Origin: Pseudomonas sp. S37
GTDB taxonomy: Bacteria; Pseudomonadota; Gammaproteobacteria; Pseudomonadales; Pseudomonadaceae
Length of the DNA: 41,970 nucleotides
NCBI RefSeq assembly: GCF_016658545.1
Contig: NZ_JACVZC010000048.1
Location: 1-41,970, forward strand
Reading direction: 5' to 3'
The translations under genes were made by a program, and so were the position numbers. Of this stretch, positions 23,134 through 31,546 are shown one piece after another. The notes under the pieces were generated by a model that was not told where the DNA came from, searched no databases, and saw nothing but the letters and a program-made list of their open reading frames with translations. Numbering within the stretch: position 1 is the first letter of the stretch; the number at the start of each line of letters is the position of its first letter.

Positions 23134-24096
23134 ATGAAGAAGCGAATCGTGCTGTACAAGCGCCTGTCCGACGACTTGATGGCCCGCCTGCACGAGCAGG
23201 TTGAAGTGACGTGGGTGGATACCGCCCAGCCCGATGGCCTGGCCCGTTTGCGCGATGCCTTGCCGGGGGCGCACGGCTTGCTGGGGGCCAGCTTGCGGCT
23301 GGATGCCAGCCTGCTCGACCTGGCGCCACAGCTGGAAGTGGTGTCCAGCGTTTCGGTAGGGGTAGACAACTATGACATTGCCGAACTCAGCCGCCGCGGC
23401 GTGATGCTGACCAACACCCCGGACGTGTTGACCGAAACCACTGCCGATACTGGCTTTGCCTTGATCCTGGCCACGGCCAGGCGGGTGGTGGAACTGGCGA
23501 ACTGGGTGCGTGACGGCCATTGGCAGGCCAACCTGGGGCCGGCGCAGTTTGGTAGCGACGTTCATGGCAAGACGCTGGGTATTGTTGGTATGGGCCGCAT
23601 CGGCGAAGCCCTGGCCCGCCGCGCCGCAGCAGGCTTCGGCATGCGCGTGCTGTACCACAGCCAGCGCGCCAAGCCAGCAGTGGAGGCGCGCCATGCTGCA
23701 CGGCAATGCAGCCTGGATGAGCTGTTGCAGCAGGCGGATTTCGTTTGCCTGACCGTACCGCTGAGTGCCAGCACAGAAGGGCTGATCGGCGCGCGGGAGC
23801 TGGCCTTGATGAAAGCTGATGCGATTCTGGTGAATATCTCGCGTGGGCGGGTAGTGGACGAAGCTGCGTTGATCGACGCGCTGCAGGCCAAGCGTATACG
23901 CGGTGCGGGGCTGGATGTGTTCGTGCAGGAGCCGTTGCCGGTGGACTCGCCACTGTTGCAGCTCGACAACGTGGTGGCGACCCCGCACATTGGCTCGGCA
24001 ACCGAAGAGACCCGCCAGGCCATGGCGCGTTGCGCGGTGGACAACCTGCTCAGTGCGCTGGCGGGTGAGCGGCCGGTGAACCTGGTTAACGGATAA
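23134..24096 (+). CDS. kguD: 2-keto-6-phosphogluconate reductase KguD
   Basis: A 320-residue D-isomer-specific 2-hydroxyacid dehydrogenase that reduces 2-keto-6-phosphogluconate to 6-phosphogluconate, which then enters the Entner-Doudoroff pathway. The nucleotide fold is LGIVGMGRIGEALARRAAAG (GxGxxG at 152–157). The catalytic residues are Arg237 in NISRGRVVDE, Glu266 in VFVQEPLP and His285 in TPHIGSATEE. It is the last gene of the kgu operon, with AGGA before the ATG, and it ends near a REPIN in a convergent gap with the endonuclease gene. Confidence 0.93.
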   Translation: MKKRIVLYKRLSDDLMARLHEQVEVTWVDTAQPDGLARLRDALPGAHGLLGASLRLDASLLDLAPQLEVVSSVSVGVDNYDIAELSRRGVMLTNTPDVLTETTADTGFALILATARRVVELANWVRDGHWQANLGPAQFGSDVHGKTLGIVGMGRIGEALARRAAAGFGMRVLYHSQRAKPAVEARHAARQCSLDELLQQADFVCLTVPLSASTEGLIGARELALMKADAILVNISRGRVVDEAALIDALQAKRIRGAGLDVFVQEPLPVDSPLLQLDNVVATPHIGSATEETRQAMARCAVDNLLSALAGERPVNLVNG

Positions 24097-24148
24097 CCGC
24101 GGGCTTTGCCCTTGTGGGATGGCACCGGCTTTGAACTAGCAGGGACAC

Positions 24149-24230
24149 TGTGGGAGCGGCTTTAGCCGCGAACACCGGCGCAGCCGGTGCCATGAACCGC
24201 GTTGAATTCTTCGCGGCTAAAGCCGCCACA
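24149..24230. repeat. REPIN, GCGGCTTTAGCCGC type, with a shortened right arm
   Basis: Nearly identical to the copies at 1–80 and 38025–38109 (same ACCGGCGCAGCCGGT loop hairpin). The right arm reads AAAGCCGCCACA instead of AAAGCCGCTCCCACA, a 3-base loss. It lies between the convergent kguD and endonuclease genes. Confidence 0.83.
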
Positions 24231-24322
24231 GGGTATGCGGACCGCTTGCGAACTCAGTTCTCTGCGCGACAGCGCAGCGCAAAGGGCTGGGCGATCTCCT
24301 GCAAGGCGCCGTGGTAGCTTGC

Positions 24323-25288
24323 CTAACGGCAGTTACCCGCCTTGCGATAGCCCGCAGCCTGCGCCTCACCCTCGGTGGCGAAGCTGACCTGGTTCTTCGC
24401 CGCTACCTGGTTGTACCCCGGGCAGCCGACCGACAAGTGATAGACATGGCTGTTGCGGTTGCCCAGCACCGCCCCCACCGAGCCGGCACTGGCCAGGTTC
24501 GGCGTTACCTCGGCCTTGGCTGGCTTCTCCGGCACCGCCTGTGCAACGCCACTACCCACCGGCTTGTAGTCCGCTGTCCACTTGCGCTCGCCGCTCACGA
24601 ACGGGTTGGCATGCCCCATGATCGCGGCAATGCGCCGGTCACGCTCTTTCTCCCAGGCCGATACCGGGTGCTGCTTGTCCCACGCCATCAGCAGCTGTTG
24701 CTGCTGGCGCGACATGCTCAGCTGGTAACGGTCGAACATGTAGAACGTGGTACGCGCCACCAGGCCTTTCACTTCGTCACGCGGCTCTGCTGCGCGCTGG
24801 ACAAAATCGACCTTGGTGCTGCACTGGCCATATTCGCCGGCATTGCCAGCGACCATGCCGTAGTTGAAGTTGCTGCGGTCACCGTTGACCTCACCCACGG
24901 CCGGGTACAGGTTGAACAGGTCGGCCTCCATGGCACGGAACACCGGGTCGCTGTCCACGCAGTGCTCGCGGCCGCCGTTCTTCCAGCATTGGCGCTGGTT
25001 GCCAAAGGTGTAGGCGGGCACGATGTGTTCCCACTCGGTGCGCTCGGCACGGTTCTGCTGCTTGCGCGTCTGGTAACCGCATGAGGCGGCATCGATGCGC
25101 CCGCCAGACTTGCCCACCCAGGTCCATTTGCACCCGCAGTACAGGTCGCCCATGGCACTGCTGGCCTGGTCCAGGTACACCTTCTGCTTGGCCACCACCT
25201 TGGCTTCAGTGAAGGTGGCTGGCGGGTTGGCCAATGCGGGGAGGGTAAAGGAAAATAGTAACGTTACGGCGTAAAGCAGTGATTTCAT
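24323..25288 (-). CDS. Secreted endonuclease I with C-terminal Ada-like metal-binding domain
   Basis: A 321-residue exported nuclease. The signal peptide ends near TLPALA|NP. Residues about 25–230 are the endonuclease I (EndA/Dns) domain: YCGCKWTW, RTEWEHIVPAYTFG with the catalytic His88, DLFNLYPAVGEVNGDRSNFN, and paired cysteines as in periplasmic family members. After a linker rich in A, P and K (about 245–270), residues 276–321 resemble the Ada-type metal-binding module: GNRNSHVYHLSVGCPGY, then NQVSF and AAGYRKAGNC. The start at 25288 follows the hypothetical gene by 14 bases, so they form an operon. It probably degrades extracellular or periplasmic DNA. Confidence 0.87.
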   Translation of the reverse strand: MKSLLYAVTLLFSFTLPALANPPATFTEAKVVAKQKVYLDQASSAMGDLYCGCKWTWVGKSGGRIDAASCGYQTRKQQNRAERTEWEHIVPAYTFGNQRQCWKNGGREHCVDSDPVFRAMEADLFNLYPAVGEVNGDRSNFNYGMVAGNAGEYGQCSTKVDFVQRAAEPRDEVKGLVARTTFYMFDRYQLSMSRQQQQLLMAWDKQHPVSAWEKERDRRIAAIMGHANPFVSGERKWTADYKPVGSGVAQAVPEKPAKAEVTPNLASAGSVGAVLGNRNSHVYHLSVGCPGYNQVAAKNQVSFATEGEAQAAGYRKAGNCR

Positions 25289-25302
25289 GAGAAAAACATA
25301 TT

Positions 25303-25686
25303 TCAGGTTGGGGCGCGCATTGTAATGCTTTCGCCAACGCTGACCAGCTCGCTCAGCCACACCAGTGGTCGGTTCGGGTCGTTGCTGCCCATACGGCTGA
25401 AGGTGCCCGAGTCGAGCATTTTCCGCACTTGGGTGGCCAGGCGTAGCAGGTGCTCGATGAAGCCACTGCCGACGTCGCCGGTGTCTTCCAGGCAAACCTC
25501 GCTCTGCGGGTGGCGGATGGCCAGGTGATAGTGGCTGACCCCGTCGCCATTGCCGCTGCCGTCCAGTGTCACGGTGAAGTGGGGGCCGAGCAGGTTGGCC
25601 AGGCGCTGCTGGACCAGCTCCAGCAACGCGGCCGGCACCTCATCGTGGCGCAGGGTGGTGGGGAAGCATGGTGTGAACGGGGGCAT
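25303..25686 (-). CDS. Hypothetical protein upstream of the endonuclease
   Basis: A 127-residue soluble protein that I cannot assign. It reads PAALLELVQQRLANLLGPHF, then HYHLAIRHPQ and LEDTGDVGSGFIEHLLRL, an alternating helix/strand pattern with no signal peptide or membrane segment. AGGACA lies before the ATG. The gap to the endonuclease start is only 14 bases, so the two are probably cotranscribed. A link to the nuclease is possible but not shown. Confidence 0.65.
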   Translation of the reverse strand: MPPFTPCFPTTLRHDEVPAALLELVQQRLANLLGPHFTVTLDGSGNGDGVSHYHLAIRHPQSEVCLEDTGDVGSGFIEHLLRLATQVRKMLDSGTFSRMGSNDPNRPLVWLSELVSVGESITMRAPT

Positions 25687-25794
25687 GAATGTGTCCTGCT
25701 GGGCGGGGTTCGAGAGCTGGCCAGCTTAGGCAAGGTGACTGTCAACTTGGGTTAAGCGGGGGTAAAAGCGGGTAATACCCGGCGACGCGATCCC

Positions 25795-25908
25795 TGTAGG
25801 AGCGGCCTTGCGTCGCGATGGGCTGCGCAGCAGCCCCAAGGATTTAGCGCCAATGCAAAAATTTTGGGGCTGCTGTGCAGCCCATCGCGACGCAAGGCCG
25901 CTCCTACA
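25795..25908. repeat. REPIN, GCGGCCTTGCGTCGCG type, with extended flanking palindrome
   Basis: Arms TGTAGGAGCGGCCTTGCGTC and GACGCAAGGCCGCTCCTACA enclose inner hairpins around GGGCTGCGCAGCAGCCCC and GGGGCTGCTGTGCAGCCC. The pairing continues outside the arms as GCGATCCC and GGGATCGC (to about 25787 and 25917). It lies at the 3' end of the bamA paralogue, where it may stop transcription. Confidence 0.87.
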
Positions 25909-25937
25909 GGGGATCGCGAGAGCTGCCGGGTCCGATA

Positions 25938-28301
25938 TCAGAACGTCTGCCCCAGCGAGAACTGGAAGATCTGGGTCTCAGCGTTATCCGGTTTTTTCAG
26001 CGGCGCCGCCAGGCTGAAGCTCAGTGGCCCCATCGGGCTGTACCAGGTCACACCCACCCCCAGTGACACGGCCATCTGCGCCAGGTCGACGCTGCCGCAG
26101 CCCTGGGTGGTCGACAGGTAGCAGGTGTCGGCATACACGTTGCCGGCATCGACGAACACCGAGCTGCGCAGCTGGCTCTGGTCTTTCACGAAGGGCAGCG
26201 GGAACAGGTACTCGGCGCCACCGGTAACCAGGATATTGCCCCCCAGCACGTCGGTGTCGCGGTCGGAGTAGTAAGCCTGGCCAGCGCTGGAGTAGGTGCC
26301 GGTAGCCGGTGTACTGCGCGGGCCGAGGGTGCCGTCCTTGAAGCCGCGTACCGAGCCCTGGCCCCCCGCGTTGTAGCTTTCATAGAACGGCAAACCCTCG
26401 GTAGACCCGTAGCCGTTGCCGTAGCCCAGGCTGGTGTGCAGGCGCAGCGTGGTGTTGTTGGTGACTGGCAGGAAAGCCTGGCCGTTGTAGTCGAGCTTGT
26501 AGAACGACAGGTCGCTGCCCGGGGTGGTGGCCATCAGCGTCAGGCTCTGCGAATGGCCACGGGTGGCCAGCACGCCTTTGTTGAGGGTGGACTCCGACCA
26601 GCCGATCGACGCCTTCAGGTTATTGAAGCTTTTGCCCTCGCGGGTAATGAAGTCGTAGATCTCGTCGGCGCTGTAGGTGCCGGGCGAAATGTCGTCGTGC
26701 TGCAGGGTCAGGCCGTAGGTCAGGCGTGAGGTTTCGTTGATCGGGTAGCCAAAGCTGACCCCGGCGCCGTAGCTGTTGATCGCGTAATAGGAAACGCCAT
26801 CGTCGTAATAGTCGCTGTAGTCGGTGCTGTTGTAGAACAGGTTGTAACCCAGGCTCACGCCGTCGGCGGTGAAGTAAGGGTCGACGAAACCGAAGTTGTA
26901 CTTGGTCTGGTATTCCGAACGGGTCAGGCCGACGGACACCTTGTTACCGGTACCGAGGAAGTTGCTCTGGCTGATCGAACCACCCAGGATCAGGCCGGCG
27001 CTCTGGGCGAAACCGACGCTGGCGGTGATCGAGCCGGAGGCCTGCTCTTCGACGCTGTAGTTGACGTCGACCTGGTCATCGGTGCCCGGCACCGGCGGGG
27101 TCTCGACGTTGACTTCCTTGAAGAAGCCCAACCGCTCGAGGCGGGTCTTGGACTGGTCGATCAGGTAGGTCGACGCCCAGCCGCCTTCCATCTGGCGCAT
27201 CTCGCGACGCAGCACTTCGTCTTCGGTCTTGGTGTTGCCGCGGTAGTTGATGCGGTTGACGTAGGCACGCTTGCCCGGGTCGACCACGAACATGATGTCG
27301 ACCGTGTGGTCCTGGTCGTTCGGCTGTGGCACGCCGTTGACGTTGGCGAAGGTGTAGCCTTCGTTACCCAGGCGGCGGGTAATCAGCTCGGACGTGGTGG
27401 TCATCACCTTGCGCGAGAATACCTGGCCCGGCTGCACCAGCAGCAGCGACTTGACCTGGTCTTCCGGCACCTTGAGGTCACCGGACAGCTTCACGTCGCG
27501 AACGGTGTACTTCTCGCCTTCGTTGATGTTGACGGTGATGTAGACGTGCTTCTTGTCCGGGGTGATCGACACCTGGGTGGAGGCGATGTCCATGTTGATG
27601 TAGCCGCGGTCCAGGTAGTAGGAACGCAGGCGCTCCAGGTCACCGGAGAGTTTTTCGCGGGCGTACTTGTCGTCGTTCTTGAAGAACGACAGCCAGTTGG
27701 TGGTCTTCAGCTCGAACAGCTGGCCCAGGGTGTCATCGTCGAACACGTTGTTGCCAACGATGTTGATGTGCTGGATGGCAGCGACGGTGCCTTCGTTGAT
27801 CTTGATCTTCAGCGCCACACGGTTGCGCGGCTGCGGCACCACCTCAGCGTCGACCTCGGCCGAGTAGCGGCCCTGCGCCACGTACTGGCGCTGCAGCTCG
27901 TTACGCACGCCTTCGAGGGTGGCACGCTGGAAGATCTCGCCTTCGGCCAGGCCCGATTGCTTCAGGCCCTTCATCAGGTCTTCGGTGCTGATCGCCTTGT
28001 TGCCTTCGATCTCAATGCTCGACACCGACGGGCGCTCGACCACGTTGATGATCAGCACATTGCCATCGCGGTTCAACTGGATGTCCTGGAAGAACCCGGT
28101 CTTGAACAGGGAACGGGTCGAGTCCACCAGGCGGCGGTCATCGGCCTGGTCGCCGACGTTCAGCGGCAGGGCACCGAACACGCTGCCGGCGGAAACCCGC
28201 TGCAGGCCGTTGACGCGAATGTCGGCGATCCTGAACGGTGCGGCATGGGCCAGCGTGGCTTTCAGCAGCAGGATGGAGAGCAACAGGCGCGGGTAGTTCA
28301 T
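25938..28301 (-). CDS. Outer membrane protein assembly factor BamA paralogue
   Basis: A 787-residue Omp85 protein. After a signal peptide (MNYPRLLLSILLLKATLAHA) come POTRA repeats, starting FRIADIRVNGLQRVSAGSVF and running to about residue 420, then a 16-strand beta-barrel. The barrel has the L6 motif SVRGFKDGTLGP and ends FQFSLGQTF with the usual terminal Phe. It resembles Pseudomonas BamA along its whole length, so it should be able to insert outer membrane proteins. It is not in the dxr–rseP–bamA–skp–lpxD context, so it is probably a second, accessory copy. It is divergent from a CpxRA-like system with a CpxR box between. The start was set at MNYPRLL because the upstream frame lacks a signal peptide. 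Confidence 0.92.
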   Translation of the reverse strand: MNYPRLLLSILLLKATLAHAAPFRIADIRVNGLQRVSAGSVFGALPLNVGDQADDRRLVDSTRSLFKTGFFQDIQLNRDGNVLIINVVERPSVSSIEIEGNKAISTEDLMKGLKQSGLAEGEIFQRATLEGVRNELQRQYVAQGRYSAEVDAEVVPQPRNRVALKIKINEGTVAAIQHINIVGNNVFDDDTLGQLFELKTTNWLSFFKNDDKYAREKLSGDLERLRSYYLDRGYINMDIASTQVSITPDKKHVYITVNINEGEKYTVRDVKLSGDLKVPEDQVKSLLLVQPGQVFSRKVMTTTSELITRRLGNEGYTFANVNGVPQPNDQDHTVDIMFVVDPGKRAYVNRINYRGNTKTEDEVLRREMRQMEGGWASTYLIDQSKTRLERLGFFKEVNVETPPVPGTDDQVDVNYSVEEQASGSITASVGFAQSAGLILGGSISQSNFLGTGNKVSVGLTRSEYQTKYNFGFVDPYFTADGVSLGYNLFYNSTDYSDYYDDGVSYYAINSYGAGVSFGYPINETSRLTYGLTLQHDDISPGTYSADEIYDFITREGKSFNNLKASIGWSESTLNKGVLATRGHSQSLTLMATTPGSDLSFYKLDYNGQAFLPVTNNTTLRLHTSLGYGNGYGSTEGLPFYESYNAGGQGSVRGFKDGTLGPRSTPATGTYSSAGQAYYSDRDTDVLGGNILVTGGAEYLFPLPFVKDQSQLRSSVFVDAGNVYADTCYLSTTQGCGSVDLAQMAVSLGVGVTWYSPMGPLSFSLAAPLKKPDNAETQIFQFSLGQTF

Positions 28302-28406
28302 CGGGGGTTCCAGACAAGCGGATTTGGAGGGGAGCAAGCGCGGGCAACCCGCAAGCAGCGGGCGATGAGGATACGGGCGGGCTGTGTACGGCGCGGTTAG
28401 CCGAGG

Positions 28407-28421
28407 GTAAAGATGTGTAAA
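28407..28421. promoter_or_regulatory. CpxR box between the bamA paralogue and cpxR
   Basis: GTAAA-GATGT-GTAAA is an exact match to the CpxR consensus GTAAA-N5-GTAAA. It lies 105 bases from the bamA-paralogue start (minus strand) and 77 bases before the response regulator start (plus strand), so one site could serve both promoters. Confidence 0.75.
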
Positions 28422-28498
28422 GTCCGACCGGGCGGCGGTGACAGTGCCTGCCTGCGGGGCGATCATTACCACCCCTGCAAACCTGATACCTGGCCCTG

Positions 28499-29200
28499 AT
28501 GATCCCTGTGCTGCTGGTCGACGACGACCGCGAACTGACCGAAATGCTCTCTTTGTACCTGGCCCGCGAAGGCTTCCAGGCCACGGCCGTGGACACCGGC
28601 GAGGAGGGCGAGACCCAGGCGTTGTCCGGCAACTTCCAGGTGGTGGTGCTGGATGTGATGCTGCCCGGCATTTCCGGCATCGAAGTGCTACGCCGTGTGC
28701 GTGTGCGCAGCCAGGTACCGATCCTGTTGCTGACCGCCCGTGGTGACAACATCGACCGCATCGCCGGCCTGGAGCTGGGTGCCGATGACTATGTGCCCAA
28801 GCCCAGCTCCCCCGGTGAGCTGGTGGCTCGCCTGCGGGCGATACTGCGCCGCGTGCAGCCGCACCTGATGGGCGAAGCCAGTGCCCCCGAGGCGCCCGAA
28901 CAGGTGCGCAGCGGTGCCTTGAAGATGTGGCCAGGCCGGCGCGAAGCGCATTGGGGCAGCGCCACGCTGGAGCTGACCGGCTCCGAGTTCAGCCTGCTCG
29001 AAGCGCTGGCCCGCCAGGCTGGCCAGCTGGTCAGCAAACAGGACCTGTCACTGAACGCCCTGGGCCGGCCGCTGACCCGTTACGACCGGCGCATCGACGT
29101 GCACGTCAGCAGCATCCGGCAAAAACTCGGCCCGCGTGCCGACGGCAGCAGCTGGATCCAGAGCGTGCGCGGCATGGGCTACATGCTGATCGTCGAATGA
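28499..29200 (+). CDS. cpxR: CpxR-like response regulator
   Basis: A 233-residue OmpR-family regulator. The receiver domain has the acid pocket LLVDDDREL, the phospho-acceptor Asp52 in VVLDVMLPG, and Lys101 in DYVPKPSS. The C-terminal winged helix contains LELTGSEFSLLEALA, RRIDVHVSSIRQKLG and VRGMGYMLI. These segments follow E. coli CpxR closely (VDDDRELT, LTARG…DR…GLELGADDY.PKP). It shares a 4-base ATGA overlap with its kinase gene. A CpxR box upstream suggests autoregulation and control of the divergent bamA paralogue in response to envelope stress. Confidence 0.9.
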   Translation: MIPVLLVDDDRELTEMLSLYLAREGFQATAVDTGEEGETQALSGNFQVVVLDVMLPGISGIEVLRRVRVRSQVPILLLTARGDNIDRIAGLELGADDYVPKPSSPGELVARLRAILRRVQPHLMGEASAPEAPEQVRSGALKMWPGRREAHWGSATLELTGSEFSLLEALARQAGQLVSKQDLSLNALGRPLTRYDRRIDVHVSSIRQKLGPRADGSSWIQSVRGMGYMLIVE

Positions 29201-30462
29201 TGCGCCGGCGCCTGTTCTGGAAGCTGTTTCTGGCCTTCTGGCTGGCCAATACCCTGACCTTCCTGGTGGGGGCGGGGGCCTTTATGCTCAATGACCTGCG
29301 CGGCGATACCCCCGGGTTGCGTTCGCTGCTGGCCACCGAGCTGCAAATGCTCGAACGCCATGGCGAGCGGGCCGGTCGGCAATTGCTCGATGTGTCGCCA
29401 CAACCGCCGGATGTGCAGGTAGGCCTTTACGATGATCAAGGCCGCTTGCTGGCGGGCAAAACGGTGCACGCGGCGCGTTTCGAGCAGGCATTGGTCGACC
29501 GCGACGGCCGCCCGCTGGTACTGCGTGCCTCGGTGGCTACCCATGTCGGCATGGCGCCGCGCCCACACAACGTGGGCCCGTTCGTGACGGGCGCACTGAT
29601 GAGTGCGCTGTTCGCCCTGTTGTGCAGCCTGTACCTGACCCGCCCGCTGGCCTGGCTGCGTGAGGCCATGGGCCAGGTTGCGCAAGGCCGGTTCGATGTA
29701 AGGGTGAGGCCACGGCTGGGCAAGCGCCGCGACGAAATCGTCGAGCTGGCCGAGGACTGCGACCGCATGGCAGGCCAGCTCAAGGCGCTGGTACAGGCGC
29801 AGCAGAACCTGCTGCATGATATTTCCCACGAGCTGCGCTCACCGCTGACCCGCATGCATGCCGCCATCGGCCTGATGCGCCAGCAACCCGACCGGCCCGA
29901 CATGCTCGAGCGGGTCGAGCGCGAGTCACGACGCATGGACGACCTGATCGAGCAGCTGCTGACCCTGGCCCGTGCCCAGTCCCGCCAGGGCAATAGTGAT
30001 TTTGCCAGCGTGGATGTGGTCGAGCTGCTGGCGCAGATCGTCGAGGATGCCCGTTTCGAGGCCAGCATGAAGCAGTGCCAGGTGTCGTTGCTGGCGCAGG
30101 GCGCGTTTCTCATGCATGGCCATGAAGAGCTGCTGTACCGTGCCTTCGAGAACATCATCCGCAATGCCGTGCGCTACACCGCGCCCGGCACGGCGGTGTT
30201 GGTCGAGGCCGCACCGGCACCGGGTGGGCAGTGGTTGCAGGTGTGCGTCAGCGACCATGGCCCGGGCGTCGACCCGGCACGCCTGCAGCGCATCTTCGAG
30301 CCGTTCGACCGGGGTACCGACAGCAACGGCGACGGCTTTGGCCTGGGCCTGGCGATCGCCCAACGGGCCATCGCCCTGCACGGTGGCAGCATCACCGCGC
30401 TGGCCGCTGCCACCGGGGGCTTGCGGGTACGCATCGAGCTGCCCCAAGCCAGCGCTATTTGA
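29197..30462 (+). CDS. cpxA: CpxA-like sensor histidine kinase
   Basis: A 421-residue membrane kinase. Transmembrane segments lie at about 9–30 and 127–147, with a periplasmic sensor loop of roughly 95 residues between. A HAMP domain (about 150–200) is followed by the dimerisation helix LLHDISHELRSPLTRMHAAI with phospho-His near 211. The ATP domain has N box ENIIRNAVRYT, DHGPGV and GFGLGLAIA. The ATG at 29197 overlaps the regulator stop as ATGA; the adjacent ATG at 29200 is an alternative. It partners the CpxR-like regulator. Its 3' end overlaps the convergent aldo/keto reductase by 8 bases. No CpxP-like inhibitor is seen. Confidence 0.9.
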   Translation: MMRRRLFWKLFLAFWLANTLTFLVGAGAFMLNDLRGDTPGLRSLLATELQMLERHGERAGRQLLDVSPQPPDVQVGLYDDQGRLLAGKTVHAARFEQALVDRDGRPLVLRASVATHVGMAPRPHNVGPFVTGALMSALFALLCSLYLTRPLAWLREAMGQVAQGRFDVRVRPRLGKRRDEIVELAEDCDRMAGQLKALVQAQQNLLHDISHELRSPLTRMHAAIGLMRQQPDRPDMLERVERESRRMDDLIEQLLTLARAQSRQGNSDFASVDVVELLAQIVEDARFEASMKQCQVSLLAQGAFLMHGHEELLYRAFENIIRNAVRYTAPGTAVLVEAAPAPGGQWLQVCVSDHGPGVDPARLQRIFEPFDRGTDSNGDGFGLGLAIAQRAIALHGGSITALAAATGGLRVRIELPQASAI

Positions 30463-31450
30463 AGCCGGTGACGGCGTGCGGAACGTAAGGGGCCTGCAAG
30501 CGCGCCACCTCGTCCTCGCTCAGCTGCAACGACAGCGCGCCCAGCGCATCGTCCAGGTGAGCGGGCTTCGAGGCGCCGACGATAGGCGCTGACACGCCGG
30601 TTTTGCCCAGCACCCATGCCAGGGCCACCTGGGCCATGGGTACGCCGCGTTCGCCGGCAATCTGCTCGACCACATCAATGACCCGGCCATCTTCGGCTTC
30701 GGTGTTTTCATAGAACGACTGCCCGGACAGGTCGGTGCGGGTACGCTCGGTCTGCTGCCCGTGTGGCCGGGTCAGGCGCCCACGCGCCATCGGGCTCCAG
30801 GGCATCAGGCCGACACCTTGGTCCAGGCACAGCGGGATCATCTCGCGTTCTTCTTCGCGGTAGATCAGGTTGAGGTAGTTCTGCATCGACACGAAGCGGC
30901 TCCAGCCGTTGCTGGCTGCCACCTGCTGCGCCTTGGCAAACTGCCAGGCGTACATCGACGAGGCACCGATGTAGCGGGCCTTGCCGGCCTTGACCACGTC
31001 GTGCAGGGCTTCCATGGTCTCCTCGATGGGGGTGTGGTAGTCCCAGCGGTGGATCTGGTACAGGTCGACGTAGTCGGTGCCCAGGCGCGCAAGGCTGGCG
31101 TCGATGCTGGCCATGATGGCCTTGCGGGACAGGCCTTGTTCATTCGGCCGGCTGGTGCCTTGCCACATGTTGGCGGGGAAGAACACCTTGGTGGCAATCA
31201 CCGCTTCCTCGCGGCGGGTGAATTCCTTCAGCAGCTTGCCGACGATGATTTCCGAGGTGCCGGCAGAGTAGCTGTTGGCGGTGTCGAAGAAGTTGATACC
31301 CTGCTCGACGGCGTGGCGAATGATCGGCCGGCTGGCGTCTTCGCCCAGGGTCCAGGGGTGGGTGCCAGCATCCGGATCGCCGAAGGTCATGCAGCCCAGG
31401 CACAACCTGGAAATGTCCAGCCCGGTGCTACCCAGTTTTACGTATTGCAT
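30455..31450 (-). CDS. Aldo/keto reductase
   Basis: A 331-residue NADPH-dependent (beta/alpha)8 oxidoreductase. The catalytic tetrad is Asp56 and Tyr61 in FFDTANSYSAGTSE, Lys88 in VIATKVFFP and His134 in DLYQIHRWDYHTPI. LMPWSPMARGRLTRP and SAPIVGASKPAHLDDAL are cofactor-binding segments. It belongs to the group of general stress or aldehyde-reducing AKRs; the substrate is unknown. Its stop overlaps the end of the convergent cpxA-like gene. A LysR regulator ends 96 bases upstream on the same strand and is a plausible controller. Confidence 0.9.
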   Translation of the reverse strand: MQYVKLGSTGLDISRLCLGCMTFGDPDAGTHPWTLGEDASRPIIRHAVEQGINFFDTANSYSAGTSEIIVGKLLKEFTRREEAVIATKVFFPANMWQGTSRPNEQGLSRKAIMASIDASLARLGTDYVDLYQIHRWDYHTPIEETMEALHDVVKAGKARYIGASSMYAWQFAKAQQVAASNGWSRFVSMQNYLNLIYREEEREMIPLCLDQGVGLMPWSPMARGRLTRPHGQQTERTRTDLSGQSFYENTEAEDGRVIDVVEQIAGERGVPMAQVALAWVLGKTGVSAPIVGASKPAHLDDALGALSLQLSEDEVARLQAPYVPHAVTGFK

Positions 31451-31546
31451 TGTCGTCTCCTTAACGGGCGCTAGTGATGGGGGCAGCCTAACGCTGGCAG
31501 GCTTGCGCGAAAATTCCGTATTGCTGCAGGTTTAATCCGCAAAATT

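Noticed and set aside
24262..24277. Hairpin CTGCGC-GACA-GCGCAG as a terminator between kguD and the endonuclease
   Set aside because: There is a short stem but no T run on either strand; the nearby REPIN is the more likely end signal.
27306..28400. 364-codon open frame on the plus strand opposite the bamA paralogue
   Set aside because: It is antisense to POTRA-coding sequence, with no ribosome site and no recognisable domain.
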